Positions 37,923 through 49,070 of a stretch of DNA of 64,000 bases are shown one piece after another. Position 1 is the stretch's first letter. The number at the start of each line of letters is the position of its first letter. The notes beneath the pieces are model-generated. The model was not told the DNA's origin. It made no database searches and saw nothing but the letters and a program-made list of their open reading frames with translations. Made by a program: the position numbers and the translations under genes. The stretch is from the NCBI GenBank assembly GCA_037903355.1, contig JBAJFE010000047.1:1302001-1366000 (forward strand). Reading direction: 5' to 3'. The stretch comes from Trichuris trichiura. Lineage: Eukaryota > Nematoda > Enoplea > Trichinellida > Trichuridae.

Positions 37923-38334
37923 GAATTGTCTTGAATTCTTTTAGTGACATACGGTCACTGGGATTAATGATTTGCAGGTTACAAAAAAAATGCCCTTTCC
38001 AAAGAAACTTCGAAACGCGCGTTATCGCACGCCGTTCATTAATGTTTAACTATTTTCCAGACAGTGACTCAAAATTTGCAATGTTATTTTAATTTAAAAT
38101 AGGAATAGCGCTCTTGAACACGGGGTGTTTCTTAACGGGGCAATGGATTTTCATCTCTACTTCATACGGTATGTGTTCTTGCCCGTTGATGGGTTCTGAA
38201 ATTAAACCGAAGCAAATGCCCTACCAACGGATGGATGAGCAATTATTAAGAAAAAATACAGAACAAGTACTTAAACAGTTTGGAGCTTTCGGGACTAACC
38301 TTGTCCCGTCGTCAGCGATGGTGGTAATGGTACT

Positions 38335-40391
38335 TTGAACAGGAAAAAGTGTTATCGAAAAAGTTGGAGAACCTTTACTGCAGCAAATCCCGGACCTTTA
38401 CACGTTCCAGCAGACAGGACGACGGTGGACACCGACCTGAACAAGGTCGTTGTAAACCTCAGTTCTACTAGCCTCACACCTTTAGAAAGTAACGTCCTCT
38501 CCAAAGGTCTCAACTTCGTTCCTACCCCTAAGACGGTGCCTTTCCTTCACGTCATAGCGTCAACAGAAATGAGCCTAACTAGGACGGAACCAAGTAAGGC
38601 GGATGAGATTAAAGGCGTCATTACGGGTTCATTGTGGCATATGGACAGATTTGTAAAGCATAATCTCAACCGCGTTGAGAGAGACGTAGTTAATAAGCTA
38701 AAAAAGAGGGACGATCTAATTGTCACCAAGGCTGATAAAGGCAATGTAGTGGTGCTTTTGGACAAGACGCATTACGTGGACAAAATGTTCTCGTTATTAA
38801 ACATCACCACTTAAACGCCCATTCAGTCAGATCCAACTCCACAGGCTAGGCTAGAGCTGAGAAACATCCTACAGTCCGTCGCGGAACTATCCAAGGAGAA
38901 TACCATCACCTCCATCCGAAAAAGGTTGTACTTCAAGAGTAACACAGTGTGCCCTCAGCTATACGGCCTTCCAAAGGTCCACAAACCTGATGTACCTTTG
39001 AGACCAGTTGTGTGCAGTGTAAACAGCGTCACATCGCAACTATGTGTTTACCTCAAAGGTATCATCCAACCGTTGACCGGAGGAAGGGACTCTCACGTAA
39101 CCAACCACAAGGACTTCTGCGCTTCCTTGCGCTCATACCACGTTTCTGAATCAGACTTCCTGGTAAGTTACGACGTGAAAGATCTCTTCACCTCCATTCC
39201 TATTTCACACACCCTCAACAGACTAGAAACCCTATTGAACAATGACAACAGCTTAAGTGAGAGAACTAAGCTGTTTCCTTGTCAAATAGTCAAGTTAGTC
39301 TCGTTCTGTATGTGTGAAGGGAACTACTTCAGGTTTCAAGAAAGCTTCTTCCGACAGAACGAGGGAGCACCAATGGGCAGTCCACTTTCTCCGGTCCTCG
39401 CAGAGTTGCTCATGGAGCACCTAGTGGAAATTACCTTCGAAAGTTCGGACAACCATTGCACTCCCCGTCTGTTCAAGCGCTATGTACATGATATTTTTGC
39501 CACTGTTAAAAAAGGAGAGGAGGAAGCTCTTTTGAAACATCTGAACTCGATCTTCCCGGGAAAAATTTCCTTTACAATTGATAGGGAAATAGGCAGGAAA
39601 CTTCCCTTCCTGGATGTGTTGGTTCACCGAAATGCCACGTCTTTAAAGACAACAGTATATAGGAAACCAACGCATTCGGACAGATACCTGCATTTCTCCT
39701 CACACCACCCCATGTCAGTAAAGAGGGATATAGTGACAAGGATGCTGGACCGCGCCATCGCAATCTGTGATCCAGAACTCATAAATTCTCAGTTACACCA
39801 CATTGCGACGACGTTGGAGAAAAATGGCTACCCCAAAACCTTCGTCTCCTCCACCATAGCGCGAAGGTTAAACCCAACCGGCACTACTTCAAATAGTGAG
39901 GGGGATCCCCGTCCAGTCCTCACGATTCCTTACTACTTCGGCCTGGGGGAACACTTGCAACGTTTGGGACGCCAGTACGGCTTCCGCACTTTCTTCAAAT
40001 CTCCCCCCAACCTTCGTTCTTTAGTCCGGAACGATAAGATCAAAGTTCCCATTCGAACAGAGACCAGGCGTCGTTTATGTGACTAATTGTGATTGCAACG
40101 CCTCCTACATAGGAGAAACGGGCAATACGTTATTTGACAGATTTAAAGAACACATGAATGCGCTCAAGAGTTACCGATCCGCGGAAGATGAACTGAATGG
40201 AATATACAGGATACGTCGGGGAAGCCCTAGAACCATTCCCCCTTTACAAGCCATGGAAAAAAGCGAAGAACACCTCCACGGTTGCTGAGCATTCCTCTCA
40301 ATGTTCACGTGACCTGCACCCGTCCATCATTTGCCGCGAGAGCCCTTTCCGTCTTAGGCAAATAAAGGAGTCCCTGTTCATTCGCAAATAA
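38335..40391 (+). pseudogene. Penelope-like reverse transcriptase / GIY-YIG endonuclease, broken
   Basis: One frame is open from 38335 except for an in-frame TAA at 38812-38814, then continues to 40086. It carries PLE reverse transcriptase motifs: LYGLPKVHKPDVPLRPVVCS, FLVSYDVKDLFTSIP, NEGAPMGSPLSPVLAELLME and PFLDVLVHR. The catalytic motif reads RYVHD instead of the family's YVDD, so one metal-binding Asp is lost. Near 40055 the frame shifts by one. The endonuclease then reads GVVYVTNCDCNASYIGETGN, with the GIY (here VVY) and YIG motifs. A second shift between 40200 and 40290 moves the C-terminal part (VAEHSSQC, ending SLFIRK) to a third frame. Four independent lesions show a dead copy. Confidence 0.93.
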
Positions 40392-40538
40392 CATGTCCAT
40401 TAACCGTGACAGAGGGGTGGAGGTCAGCTCGATATGGACATCTGTTATCAGTAAAACGGGATGTTGTTCCATACCGACTGACGCCCCCTCAGTACCTATA
40501 AATACCTTAACATCGGAGTAAAAGTACCATTACCACCA

Positions 40539-40577
40539 TCGCTGACGACGGGACAAGGTTAATCCCGAAAGCTCCGA
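40539..40577 (+). ncRNA. Hammerhead-ribozyme-like motif in the right arm of the Penelope-like element
   Basis: The sequence reads TCG, CTGACGA (CUGANGA core), a CGGGA/TCCCG stem with its loop, GAAA, the palindrome AGCT, then C and CGA. The outer TCG and CGA can pair as stem I. It matches a type I hammerhead apart from one extra base, a C, between CUGANGA and a GGGA/TCCC stem II. Stem III would be only the self-complementary AGCU, which in other Penelope-like elements is thought to work as a dimer. The left arm carries the same core on the opposite strand. Confidence 0.5.
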
Positions 40578-40716
40578 ACTGTTTAAGTACTTGTTCTGTA
40601 TTTTTCCTTAATAATTGCTCACCCATCCGTTGGTAGGGCATTTGCTTCGGTTTAATTTCAGAACCCATCAACGGGCAAGAACACATACCGTATGAATTAG
40701 AGATAGGAATAGCGCT

Positions 40717-41089
40717 GTCAAATCGTGAAGCAACGAATTAGCGCTGCGGATTTCGTAACGACGGGCGCGCGCGAGAATTTGATGTGAGGCTGTTTCGATT
40801 TCGAATTCATGCTATATGCCTCACCTTGTCAAAACTGTAGTTTCGTCCTGCTGTATAACTCTTTTTTTCTTTTATGCCGTTTATTGACGTAAGCACCAAA
40901 TTTCCTAGCTTTCGAATTTCGCACGATTTTTCCTCGGCGAAAGCGACCTAGAGCTGATGTAAAGAGTGGCTACTTTACGCGTGGAATCAAAAAGTCAACT
41001 TGACACAAGTTGGTCACTGTTCGTTTTAATGCCAGATTTTACCCGATAATGAAACGGAGCTTCAGTTGAGAAGTTTGCGAATAACAGAA
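40717..41089. other. Intergenic DNA after the Penelope-like element
   Basis: No gene or repeat was recognised. This is the 3' flank of the unrecognised six-exon gene on the minus strand. Confidence 0.4.
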
Positions 41090-42411
41090 TTAAAGTGGCT
41101 CTTCTTCCAGAGCCGATAGCACACTACATAGTAAATTTGGACCAGTAAGTCGAACTACATCTTTCGGCGCAGCTTCGCTAGCTATTGCGGCTTCGCAAAG
41201 CTTGTAGCCCAACACCGCCTTCTGGAGGGTCCAGTTTGCGTTGTATATAATGATTTTAGCCTGCAAAGAAATTTCCTAGTATACAATAACGACGGTTGCA
41301 AACCAACCGTGCGATTGAAAATGAAGAGAAAGTCACGAACAGCAAGGAAAACAACGGCTGCATCCCTTAGGTCATCACCATCCATGTCATGCGTTGTTAT
41401 CTGAATTGAATCAAAGCCTAAGAATAGACATTTTAATAATTTGATTAATTTTGACTTCCTGCTTACCTGCCATAAGAGATATCAAAACAGATCTGTACAA
41501 GTCGTAAATAGTTTGGCACACGGCGGGTTGCATAACGATTCGCATCATGTAGCAGGAGCTCATAACACGGCGAAACTTTGATAGCTCCCTGTGAATACCT
41601 AAAGAAAAAACATAGCCAAAGTATTACTTGCAAATTCAATGAAGATAACGAACCGCTCCAATTGGCTTCTTGAAAATATTCGTCTTCTATGGTGACGGCA
41701 ATTTCGTCTGTTCCGAAAGGCACATCGCCTGCGGCAATGATCGTTTGCTCTTCGAGCTCTGAAAGTGGGGACAATTGTCAGGTCGCATCCTTTGCTCGGA
41801 ACTGTCATCTACCAGTAACAATTCCTAACTTGCGATTTAGCGCGAAAAATTTTTTTTTCCGATATTCTATAGCCTTCTTCGCCACTCCCAATGGAAGGAA
41901 CACTCCGGCACAGCTAACTTCTTGAGCTGCCTTTTCGTCTGTTCTAATATCGGGGAGTGGAGAAATGGCTAAATCCAATAAAGCTTGAACTTCTTTATCC
42001 TCATTTTGCGCATATCTCTCCGGCGATCTTTTCAATTCTGTTACTTCAACGATCATGTAAAGCAATGCTCGCTGAAACAGTTATCGATAATACGAGAGCA
42101 ACAATAGCTTTCATACGGCAACGTACGCGATCTTCATAGTTCATTGCCACGCAATTGCTCTTTGCTTCGCTGATGCATTCATTAACTGTCTGATTCAGTT
42201 GTTCAGGCACTTCGAGCATGTCCTCATCTGCAACAATGACCATGAATATCAGTGACCTCATAGCTACATTGCTACTGTAAGTGATGATGTGCTGACTCAT
42301 TCTGCTGGCACTGACGTTAGGCAAAATCGGATAGTCCAGTAGAGCACCGATCAACGACCTCACTGCACCGCAGCCAACTGCTTTTAATGACAAGGAGGCA
42401 TTTTGTGCCAT
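41090..42411 (-). CDS. Unrecognised six-exon gene, 341 residues
   Basis: I read exons 42127-42411, 41813-42071, 41628-41758, 41467-41588, 41308-41365 and 41090-41260. Every junction agrees in phase and the total is 342 codons including TAA, which makes a real gene likely. Introns are 47 to 55 bases except two of 54 and 101. The protein starts MAQNASLSLKAVGCGAVRSL and ends LLCSVLSALEEEPL. It is mostly helical in appearance, with an acidic middle (TDEIAVTIEDEYFQEA) and hydrophobic helices resembling HEAT/ARM-type repeats, but without a signal peptide. Exon 5 uses a CTAAG acceptor; exon 4 requires TATTCACAG rather than the nearer TTTAG. An AG lies three bases before the ATG. I do not recognise the family and give no function. 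Confidence 0.7.
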
Positions 42412-43466
42412 TGGCTAATTAACAGTTTAAAGTATGTACGAGTAAAACAGTTTACAGTAAAACACGCATGAACATGAACGTCATTTTATTTAAACAAGGC
42501 GAACAGTCAAAAATGAAACTATGCCAAAGCTTAAATAGCAAGCGCCCCTGAGGGAGACGAAATATTTGCCATTTGGTCGACTGAAAATGTGACTACTTAC
42601 AAGGGGTGTTTCGCAGATCCACCTGCGCATCGGTTACCGGTTTTTAACTTAAAAAGCCCCTGGGCCACGCTGTGTTCTTTCTTCGGCCTTTAATGCCAAT
42701 GGTTTACGCATAGACAAAACAAATTTGAAGATTTTCAAAGTCGCAAAGTAAAAAACGGTATAACACTTAAATGACAATGACGACTGTATGTTTTCTTCCG
42801 CGGGAAGTTTGATCGATTAACTAAGGCTTCCAAGCTCAACTCAACAATATTACATGTATCAAATAATTTCCACTTTTTAAAATGTACTACCATTTCAGCT
42901 ACGCAGACTCCTACCGAAAAAATAAATTTATTGATTTTGATAAAGTTGCTCATTTCTTGTAATATCAGAATGTTAGAAGAAACGGGCAGCTTCAAAATAA
43001 ACAATGAAAACTCATGCACTCGAACGCTATGCTTGCAATGACCCGGATTTTCATAAATATTAAGTGAAGCACTGCACGGTGCGGCAAACAAGCGAACCTG
43101 ATTATCGCTTTTCAACGTAAAACATTGCGTTACGTATTATTGAAACCGCCTGTCGTGTTCGCTGACATCAAAAGCTGAAAATAGCGTTTCAAAAATTTTA
43201 AAGGAGAAATGACCAACATTAACGAAAAGAAAAATGCTTATCGTAAAACCTATCTCGCGAGAAGTTCTCGGAGATCAAAAATAACAATATCGACCGGCAA
43301 CACGAGATTTCATTTCCTAAAAACCTCGCGAGTTAAGCATCTACAACAACTCAATGAGTTGGCGAGTATACGAAGATGTACCATTGGGTTTTTGAAACCT
43401 AAATGGAACTGCGCTTTTTTGCAACCTACTAATTTCGACGGTCACTTCAGAATTTGTCACGTGACT
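42412..43466. other. Intergenic DNA between the six-exon gene and OVCA2
   Basis: There are open frames at 42735-43115 (minus) and 43209-43466 (plus), with no recognisable domain; the latter runs into the shadow of OVCA2. I see nothing I can support as a gene. Confidence 0.4.
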
Positions 43467-44297
43467 TCAAACTGTAACGGATTCGGAAAATTTCTTCAGG
43501 AACGTCTTTACGGCATTGGCCAGCGCGGGATTAGAAGGCACATAGTGCCCACCTTCGTGATGAACAATGGTTGGATTGGAGAACAGATTGGCTAACTGCA
43601 AGCTCATTTCTAAAAAAGGCAATTGATGAGTAAAAATATAGCAAACATTTGGACTGCATGTCGCACCTTTTGGAATTACGGCGTCAGTTTCGCCAACAAC
43701 GTGCAAACTGGGCGTCGCCATAAGTCGATCTTCGATGAATTTGTGCTTGCTGGAACGACTTACAAAACCGGAGAAGAGTATAACAAAACGGAAGGTGGGA
43801 CCGAATTCTAGAAATGGAAAATAGCGACGAACGGATAGCTTGCAACTTTGCTCACTTCCATCCTCCATGAGGGAGGTGATTAGGCTAGCCATACAGGCGC
43901 CTTGACTGAAGCCTAGCAAACCGTCGTATTTTGGCCCATTGTCAAAAAAGCCAACTACAGATTCAAGAGAAGAGTCAAAACCTGTACAAATGTCTGTTAC
44001 GTCTCTGGAGCTGAAACGACCATCATCCGTAGAAAACCACCAACTTCGTGGCTCCTCATTTTCCCTTGGCGTACAAGAGGCAATCAAAGGCGAGTCCACG
44101 TAATCTATTAAAACAAGCATAAGCAAAGAAAGTGGCAAGGCGGGACGGGACGTACGAAATTCGGCGACATCATTTAACCTTTTTCGAAGCGAACCAGTCT
44201 TGGCGCGAAAACTTTGGCCATTCTGCCTGTAGAACAACCGCAGTAGAGATGGAGTAAGAAACAACCAAAACTACCTGTATCCATGAAGGCAAAGTAT
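43467..44297 (-). CDS. OVCA2: OVCA2/FSH1-family serine hydrolase, start exon not found
   Basis: This is an alpha/beta-hydrolase esterase of the OVCA2/FSH1 family (human OVCA2 prefers long-chain alkyl esters). I read exons 44275-44297 (23 bases), 44156-44226, 43667-44104 and 43467-43609; phases agree. The tiny exon encodes ILCLHGY and joins R-QNGQSFRAKTGSLRKRLND, matching the family N terminus. The catalytic serine is in GFSQGA, the aspartate in GETDAVIP and the histidine in HHEGGHYVP, and the PRSWWFS motif is present. A stop codon (TAG) lies just before the tiny exon, so the initiating Met must be on a further upstream exon, which I could not place between 44298 and about 44520. Its encoded part is otherwise full length for the family. 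Confidence 0.92.
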
Positions 44298-46078
44298 CTA
44301 AATGAAGGCAAAATTAAAAACGGTGTTGAAAATAGGGCCCACTGTTTCGTTTTCCTCAAAACTGCCCAATTTAGGCTAACGGCACCTTTACCCGGGCTAC
44401 GTTTTCAAGCTGACCAACGCTGCTGTAAGCCCCTTCAAAATTTTCATATTGTACAAAGTATACATGAGCAGCACAGTTCGATTACTGACATTACTATATG
44501 GCGTTAACCAAAGGTTTATATGCGTTATTTCTTCTCCTGCCACCGAATTTAAAAATGTTCTTGCGTGCAGTGAACAAAGGATGCGTTAGGTTTGAAAAAA
44601 TGTCAGTTTCTTTTAATAATAGTTCTACTGGTTTTTGTTTTATATATTTTAACTTCAACCTCAAACTTTTACAACGCAACTTTCAGAACTATTTCTCACA
44701 AGCCAACATCGAGACAAACCTATCCTTAAAGACACGCATATTTTTGAAATAGTACTTTGGTCTTATTTTTAAATTAGCGACTTTGATCACCCAACGGAGC
44801 AACGCCTATGCGGATACAAAGAGCGTAAATGTTTCTTTAAACAAATCAGCTCTTAAGAAAGAACGTTCAGATTAACTACATTACTGCTTACGGCGTAGCA
44901 GCTAAGTTTTAGCCTAAGGAAGCCAGTCATTGAGAGACGCACGCGGAAATCCGTCACGAGCCACGAGAAGAGCTTTAGAAGGGATAACCAACACACCTTT
45001 AGCTTTCCGTTGCTCATCAGGGAAAAACTACTACTCGAGTTCGAAAAAAATGCACTACGTATTATAACTTCACACTTAACAAGCTAGTCAGTCGATACAA
45101 CGAACAGTGTAATCTGCGAAGTGACAAAATGAAAAGCGACAGCTATTACAGTAATGCTAACCTGCACATTTTTTATTAGGGCCCACGTTTAACTGCTCAT
45201 ACTAGTGAATACGAACAGTTTTACAAAACGCTTTTTAGAGTAAAAAAAATTACGAGTATTTCGGCTGTAACTAAGTCGCGAACTTCGACTTTTCCCAAAA
45301 GTAGCAAACTCGACTACACCAACAAGAACTTCAGCTGAACAATGTATCATGCGCGTCTTCGTCGTTCTGCATCTCGAGGCTTATGGTAAACTTCAGAAAA
45401 TGCTACATCCGTAAGACAATTACTTTAAGTTCAGTTTCAACATTTTTTCAACGTAGCCTTATTAAGGACAGTTTCCTACAGGGTAACAGTAGGGTAACGT
45501 GGATTTCAAAAGTTACGCGAACTCTTCGTTAATAAGTTTCTCTTCCTAAAGTAGGGAAAAAGACTCGACAAGCTTTATGCCGCTTCAAACAAGGGGGGGG
45601 GGCTGACAATGAAAAACAAGAACGTTAAAAATTTAGACTACGCGTACTAAAGCATACGCTGACAAAGAAGCGCTGGCCTACGACTGCTAAGATGGGCTAA
45701 AACTTAGCGTGACATGAAACGGAATTTATACTTCAAAAAGTAAAGTTCATCTTAGGCTTCGTCTGTGCTCATTCGGATTACTTTGTCAGATGTGTTCGGC
45801 CACAATTCATAATTTGACATTACTATGCAACTGAGTAGTTAGTTGGATAAAAAGGTTAAGAAAATCTATCAAGTAGTGCAAATGAGACTGCGATTACAGT
45901 ATGGAAAACCTGAAAACATTTTAGAGAATTATGAACCTCTACGGTCGCAATAACGAAAAGTTCGGCGAGCTCTGCAAAAATACTATTAAAAAATGCGTTA
46001 ATTTTACTTGAAACCAAATATTGCGCAAGGTGGAAAGATGAAGTAACTACCACCTGCTTGACTGTTGGTTGCTGCGTA
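44298..46078. other. Mostly empty intergenic DNA upstream of OVCA2
   Basis: This should contain the first exon and promoter of the OVCA2 gene on its left edge. An ATG at about 44419 on the minus strand (MKILKG) is one unproven candidate start. The rest has only short frames and a poly-G run near 45594. Confidence 0.4.
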
Positions 46079-46288
46079 TCATGTTAGCGATTTTTTCATT
46101 TCTTTTAAAATCTGGCGGCTTTGAAAATCGTCTCCGCGCTTTATAAGGTTCCAAAGTTTGCCCAACGAACGATCAAGCAAATGGCTTCCCTTTGAAGTTT
46201 GTTGCATCGAGTTCGAAAATCCTGTTGGCAAAAAACGTTTCCTTGAACCCAAATAATATCGCTTTCTTTGTTTCACATGCGATTGCAT
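46079..46288 (-). CDS. Possible small gene or exon, 69 residues, basic
   Basis: An ATG-initiated frame encodes a basic peptide starting MQSHVKQRKRYYLGSRKRF and containing LGKLWNLIKRGDDFQSRQIL. A GTGCAG acceptor-like sequence lies five bases before the ATG, as in several other genes here. It sits 476 bases downstream of PSMD9 on the same strand. I do not recognise it, and it could be the first exon of a longer gene or chance. Confidence 0.35.
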   Translation of the reverse strand: MQSHVKQRKRYYLGSRKRFLPTGFSNSMQQTSKGSHLLDRSLGKLWNLIKRGDDFQSRQILKEMKKSLT

Positions 46289-46763
46289 TACTTCTGCACA
46301 AAGCTCCCTAACATTGATGAAGAGAGGACAGGAGCAGTTCTGGAACGCAGAGAGATTTGTAATAAGCTTTTTCTAACAGTTTGCATTACCAACTACCACA
46401 AAAGAAAAAATACTTAGCATTTCAATGCGGGCATATTGACTCTTTACGAATTAAAAAACAGCGTGATTGTTAATTCAACGTCATTCCGTTGATAAACTGT
46501 AAGGACTCCTTTATTTCACTTCGCCTTAACTTAACAGACCCACACAAGGAGCAGCGTTTAGTTATCAGTACTGAACACATAAATTATGGGTAACTAGCGC
46601 GTGTGTGCATTCCTACAGTAAAATACAATCAACCAAACGAGACATAGTATTACGGCTACCCTCACGCAGAGGTTACTGATTTAAATTAGACCCTTTTGAA
46701 AATACTGAATACGGCGATGGCAGCAACGATTTCACCGACGTTATGGAACAACAGCAACTGCGT

Positions 46764-49070
46764 TCAGTGCTTCAGCGGAACGATGCAAATACCAAGCCGA
46801 TCGCCATCATTCCAAACTTCGGGAAGCAGCTTCAAGCAAACTCGACGACCATCTCGTTCAACAACGGTTGAAATTTCGCTCTTCAACAAAAGCGCAGATA
46901 ACCGTAATAGATATAAAATACAATTTCCAAACAGCTTCTTACAGTTTTGTTCTGCTCGATAAAACGAGTAATCTGATTCAGATTAGTGAACGTAGGCGCG
47001 GTTATATCGCCGAACTGGACCAGTTTGTCATTTGTCATAAAACCCTGTCGATAAAGAAAATACGTTAAATTCCGAAGCTATGAAGAAAAGGCACGAACAC
47101 AGAAAAATGTCATACTTGTATTTTCGTGTGTTCATGTAATTTTCAGTAACAACCCCAATATGAGACACTGTATGCTTGATAAAACAAACGTCCACAAGGA
47201 AGAAGAAAATTATTCAAACTCACAAAGGGCGCTCGCCATCCAAGGTAGCGCCATGGAAATTTATTTTCTTTATGACAGACGTAAGACAAATATTTCTTAC
47301 TATTACTACAATCGCAGAAAGATATTGAAGACAGGTGCTTCTTAACGGGGCGATGGATTTTCATAACTTCTTTATATGGTATGTTCGCTTGCCCGTTGAT
47401 GGAGTCTGGAATTAAACCTAAACAAATGCCCTACCAACGGATGGATGAGCAATTATTAAGGAAAAATACAGAACAAACACTTAACAGTTTCGTAGCTTTC
47501 GGGACTAACCTAAGCCATTACCACCATCGCTGACGACGGGACAAGGTTAGTCCCGAAAGCTATGAAACTGTTAAGTGTTTGTTCTGTATTTTTCCTTAAT
47601 AAGTGCTCATCCATCCGTTTGTAGGGTATTTGCTTCGGTTTAATTCTAGAACCCATCAACGGGCAAGAAAACATACCGTATAAAGAAGTTATGAAAACCG
47701 CAGAAAGAACATTTATTCCCGAAAAGGTTGCTTACCGCTTTGGCGCCAAGAGAATTCGCAGCTACACTGTTCACCATTGCAAACGCATCGAGATGATTAT
47801 TAACTTTTTCACTATCCGACAATTCGCTTGCTTCAAACTCGTTCGTGTCCGATGTTTCCTGCGACTTTTCCGCTTCCCTAAGATTTGCCTGCCTCGTGAA
47901 GTAATCCTCCAAACCCAGCTTTATCTCTTCTTCCAGTGCTTTCGCGTCATTTGTGAGACCTTAAAAAGTTGAAATCCTAAACCCTTTAAGCAACCAAAAC
48001 GCCACTATTCGACACTTTTTTACATAAAGACATAAAATTAAGAAAGATGGAAATCGCGCGAGGGTTAATTGTTGAACATCGACAATTAGCTAGCCAAAAA
48101 AGCTGCTAGTAAGTCGTACGTAACGAAACTACATTTCAAGATAAGAATCAGGACTTAGTCGGGAACATACCTGCGCATCTAAGTTCAGTAGATATTTAAT
48201 TTTCCGGACCGATCAGAAAACTTAGAACTTTAAGTGCAACAACACATTTACTGGTAGCGGGTTACCTGAAACTAATTTTGAGAATATTGCTACGCAAGAA
48301 AAAGGAGTAGAAATTCTTAAAACCTTAAAAAACCTTTTCTAATCTCAAATAAACGCGACAAGTTTGATGTCGTTAAGTGCTTAGCTTTCGGCAATGAAAA
48401 TTCGATGTTTTAAATGCGGAACAATTACGAAGCTGCTAAGTTACTATTACATGCACAAATGCAGCAATAAGGGGAAAAATATGGATGTGAAAATGAAATG
48501 GAAACATGAAATTGCTTTGCAATGGTTCGAAAGGAAAGATAACGGTTTTAAAAAAAACGTTTAGAGAGAGATAGCATTGTTTTACTTAACAAGGAGTGAT
48601 GATCCCTATCGGTTCGTACAACTAATAGGGAAAAGATGATTTCGAAAGCTTCGCAATACTATGTTTTCCTTGCTAAATACAATAGTGTATTGCAACAGGT
48701 TTACAGCACTCTTCGCAGCAAATTAATAGCAATATTTTTCCTCCGCTACTGTAAGCCCAATATCCAAATAAAGGCAAACGTTACTTACAAGCAACATTGT
48801 GCATCGCCGTACGGGCAGCAACAATGTCAACATCCGTTCTCGGAAAGTCCTCTTCGTCAACCATTGATTCCCGCATTTGAACATTCATCTGAATAATTCG
48901 TATTCTTGAAAATGCACTGAATTAAAGTCCTCAGAACGTACCTCAGTTAGAACATTACTATTCTCCTTTATTTGATTTAATATTTCATCCCGACGATCTA
49001 TAAGTTTGTCTAGCTTCTTTTTGGCTTCCTCAATAGCCGAATATTCGCTACTTTGTGGAGGCCGAGCCAT
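46764..49070 (-). CDS. PSMD9: 26S proteasome assembly chaperone PSMD9 (p27/Nas2), complete
   Basis: PSMD9 is a chaperone that binds the ATPase RPT5 during assembly of the proteasome regulatory base. I read exons 48942-49070, 48789-48888, 47736-47959, 46943-47044 and 46764-46880. Phases agree and give 223 residues, the same length as the human protein. The N-terminal coiled coil shows LIDRRDEILNQIKENSNVL, followed by VDEEDFPRTDVDIVAARTA, the family's signature region. The PDZ domain spans FAMVNSVAANSLGAKAG, DKLVQFGDI and VVERDGRRVCLKLLPEVW, and the protein ends GICIVPLKH. Exons 3 and 5 use AAG acceptors (TTTAAG, TTGAAG). The linker between coiled coil and PDZ is acidic and Ser-rich. A foldback element sits in intron 3 without disturbing the splice sites. 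An AG acceptor-like site lies 13 bases before the ATG. Confidence 0.94.
47323..47698. mobile_element. Foldback element made of Penelope-like terminal arms, in PSMD9 intron 3
   Basis: About 376 bases consist of two inverted arms with only ~30 bases between them, flanked by a 10-bp direct repeat CGCAGAAAGA (47313-47322 and 47699-47708). The arms are close relatives of the arms of the element at 38.1-40.7 kb, sharing CCCGTTGATGG, AAATGCCCTACCAACGGATG and TAGCTTTCGGGACTAACC. No coding sequence remains. A hammerhead-like core lies at 47527-47565 (TCG, CTGACGA, a perfect CGGGAC/GTCCCG stem, AAAGCTA). It looks like a non-autonomous derivative reduced to the ends. Confidence 0.88.
47527..47565 (+). 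ncRNA. Hammerhead-like motif in the foldback element
   Basis: CTGACGA is followed by a perfect six-base stem CGGGAC/GTCCCG with the loop AAGGTTA, then AAAGCTA with the palindrome AGCT. The same order is found in the arms at 40.5 and 52.6 kb. The outer stem I is weak here (TCG against TGA). Confidence 0.45.

Larger units (their letters stand above)
38113..40702 (+). mobile_element. Penelope-like retroelement (GIY-YIG type) with inverted terminal arms
   Basis: The element is bracketed by a perfect 14-bp target duplication, ATAGGAATAGCGCT, at 38099-38112 and 40703-40716. Its first and last ~200 bases (about 38129-38330 and 40524-40690) are inverted copies of each other. Each arm contains a hammerhead-like core. 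Between the arms lies a plus-strand reverse transcriptase and endonuclease region. Penelope-like elements are target-primed retrotransposons known for terminal repeats in either orientation and for hammerhead motifs. This copy is inactive because its coding region is broken. Confidence 0.92.

Noticed and set aside
41182..41385. Reading straight through the 47-base intron near 41261-41307 of the six-exon gene
   Set aside because: Read-through gives a short, odd tail, whereas splicing to GCTAAAATC yields a longer coding-like C terminus with matching phase.
43209..43595. 128-codon plus-strand frame
   Set aside because: Its right half is the antisense shadow of the OVCA2 last exon; the left half is Lys/Arg-rich without a domain.
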